Part shown: one piece after another, positions 5,694 through 6,198 of the stretch
Layout of the letters: each line of letters begins with the position of its first letter
Position numbering within the stretch: the first letter of the stretch is position 1
NCBI GenBank assembly: GCA_945643825.1
Contig: CALZEZ010000091.1
Coordinates: forward strand, 1-6,198
Direction: 5' to 3'
Source of the DNA: an uncultured Lachnospiraceae bacterium
GTDB taxonomy: Bacteria > Bacillota > Clostridia > Lachnospirales > Lachnospiraceae
Length of the DNA stretch: 6,198 nt
Notes under the pieces: generated by a model
Told to the model about the DNA's origin: nothing
Database searches by the model: none
What the model saw: only the letters and a program-made list of their open reading frames with translations
Position numbers and translations under genes: made by a program

Positions 5694-6198
5694 TATTGTT
5701 TTAGTAGGATATATGGGAAGTGGAAAGACAACAATTGGTATTCGGTTGTCCTATCGGATGAAACAGACACTGCTAGATACTGACAAAGAAATCGAGCGGG
5801 AACAGAAGCGGAGTATCTCTGCTATTTTTTCTGAGGATGGAGAAGAAGCATTCAGACAGATGGAGACAGAGTACCTTAAGAAACTGGTTTCCGAAAAGCA
5901 AGCACATATTATATCAACTGGAGGGGGAATGGTTCTGCGGGAAGAGAACAGAAGGTTACTAAAGGAGATAGGAACCGTCATATTTCTTCGTGCTACGCCG
6001 GAGACGATTTGGAATCGGCTAAAGGCGGATACTACACGACCATTGCTGCAGACAGAGGATCCCAAGACCCGGATTCGCGAGATGATTCATAATCGGAATG
6101 CTGCCTATGAAGCTTCTGCTCATGCAATTATTGATGTGGATAACCTTGATTACGAACAGATTATGGATAAGATTATGAGAATTATGGAGGATAGACAA
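5686..6198 (+). CDS. aroK: Shikimate kinase, nearly complete, runs off the right edge
   Basis: The frame from the ATG at 5686 stays open for 171 codons to the window end, with no stop. It phosphorylates shikimate at the 3-hydroxyl using ATP, the step right after AroE. Motifs visible: Walker A GYMGSGKT (8-15), LLDTD (29-33) with shikimate-binding D33, EEAFR (53-57) with R57, the GGG loop (79-81) that contacts shikimate, lid-domain RPLL (118-121) with R118, and RNAAY (137-141) with R137. Shikimate kinases are usually about 165-180 residues, so only a few residues are probably missing unless the protein is fused to another domain. The start overlaps the aroE stop by 8 nt; GAAGGAAG at 5666-5673, inside aroE, is the likely ribosome binding site with a long 12-nt spacing. 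Called aroK rather than aroL because no basis for the distinction exists outside enterobacteria. Confidence 0.93.
   Translation, partial: MNNIVLVGYMGSGKTTIGIRLSYRMKQTLLDTDKEIEREQKRSISAIFSEDGEEAFRQMETEYLKKLVSEKQAHIISTGGGMVLREENRRLLKEIGTVIFLRATPETIWNRLKADTTRPLLQTEDPKTRIREMIHNRNAAYEASAHAIIDVDNLDYEQIMDKIMRIMEDRQ

Noticed and set aside
5751..6065. A 104-residue open frame on the minus strand opposite shikimate kinase
   Set aside because: The + strand frame holds every shikimate kinase motif in order; the Ser/Arg-rich antisense frame is a by-product of that coding sequence.

Overview
The window looks like ordinary chromosomal DNA from a low-to-mid GC Gram-positive anaerobe, most likely a Clostridia member of the Lachnospiraceae type. 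This is inferred from strong AGGAGG-type ribosome binding sites, tightly packed co-directional genes, a yqeG–aroE neighbourhood resembling that of Bacillus/Clostridia, and AT-rich promoters. No 16S or marker gene is present to fix the genus. Every gene found lies on the + strand.

Region 1 (1-3775) is the distal part of an ABC importer operon of the peptide/nickel class: the 3' end of the family 5 solute-binding protein gene, two permeases (DppB/OppB- and DppC/OppC-like) and two ATPases (DppD/OppD- and DppF/OppF-like). Gaps are 32, 12 and 13 nt, and the two ATPase genes overlap by 1 nt, so the set is almost certainly one transcript. Together they would bind a substrate outside the membrane, pass it through a B/C heterodimer, and drive uptake with a D/E ATPase heterodimer. 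The subunits are short and match the sizes of NikBCDE as well as short Opp/Dpp systems, so the substrate (peptide, nickel chelate or other) is not settled.

Region 2 (3776-4305) holds a single unrecognised gene for a 132-residue cytoplasmic-looking protein. A good candidate promoter, whose -10 box sits inside a perfect 14-bp palindrome, precedes it. A strong intrinsic terminator follows it. A second candidate promoter appears to be built into that terminator: its -10 box lies in the left arm and loop of the hairpin, so RNA starting there would lack the left arm and escape termination.

Region 3 (4306-6198) is a translationally coupled cluster: a YqeG-family HAD phosphatase, shikimate dehydrogenase (aroE) and shikimate kinase (aroK, running off the right edge). 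aroE and aroK catalyse consecutive steps of the chorismate pathway. I see no rRNA, tRNA, CRISPR, insertion sequence or phage gene. No dramatic new system is evident; the most noteworthy points are the uncharacterised 132-residue protein and the regulatory DNA on each side of it.
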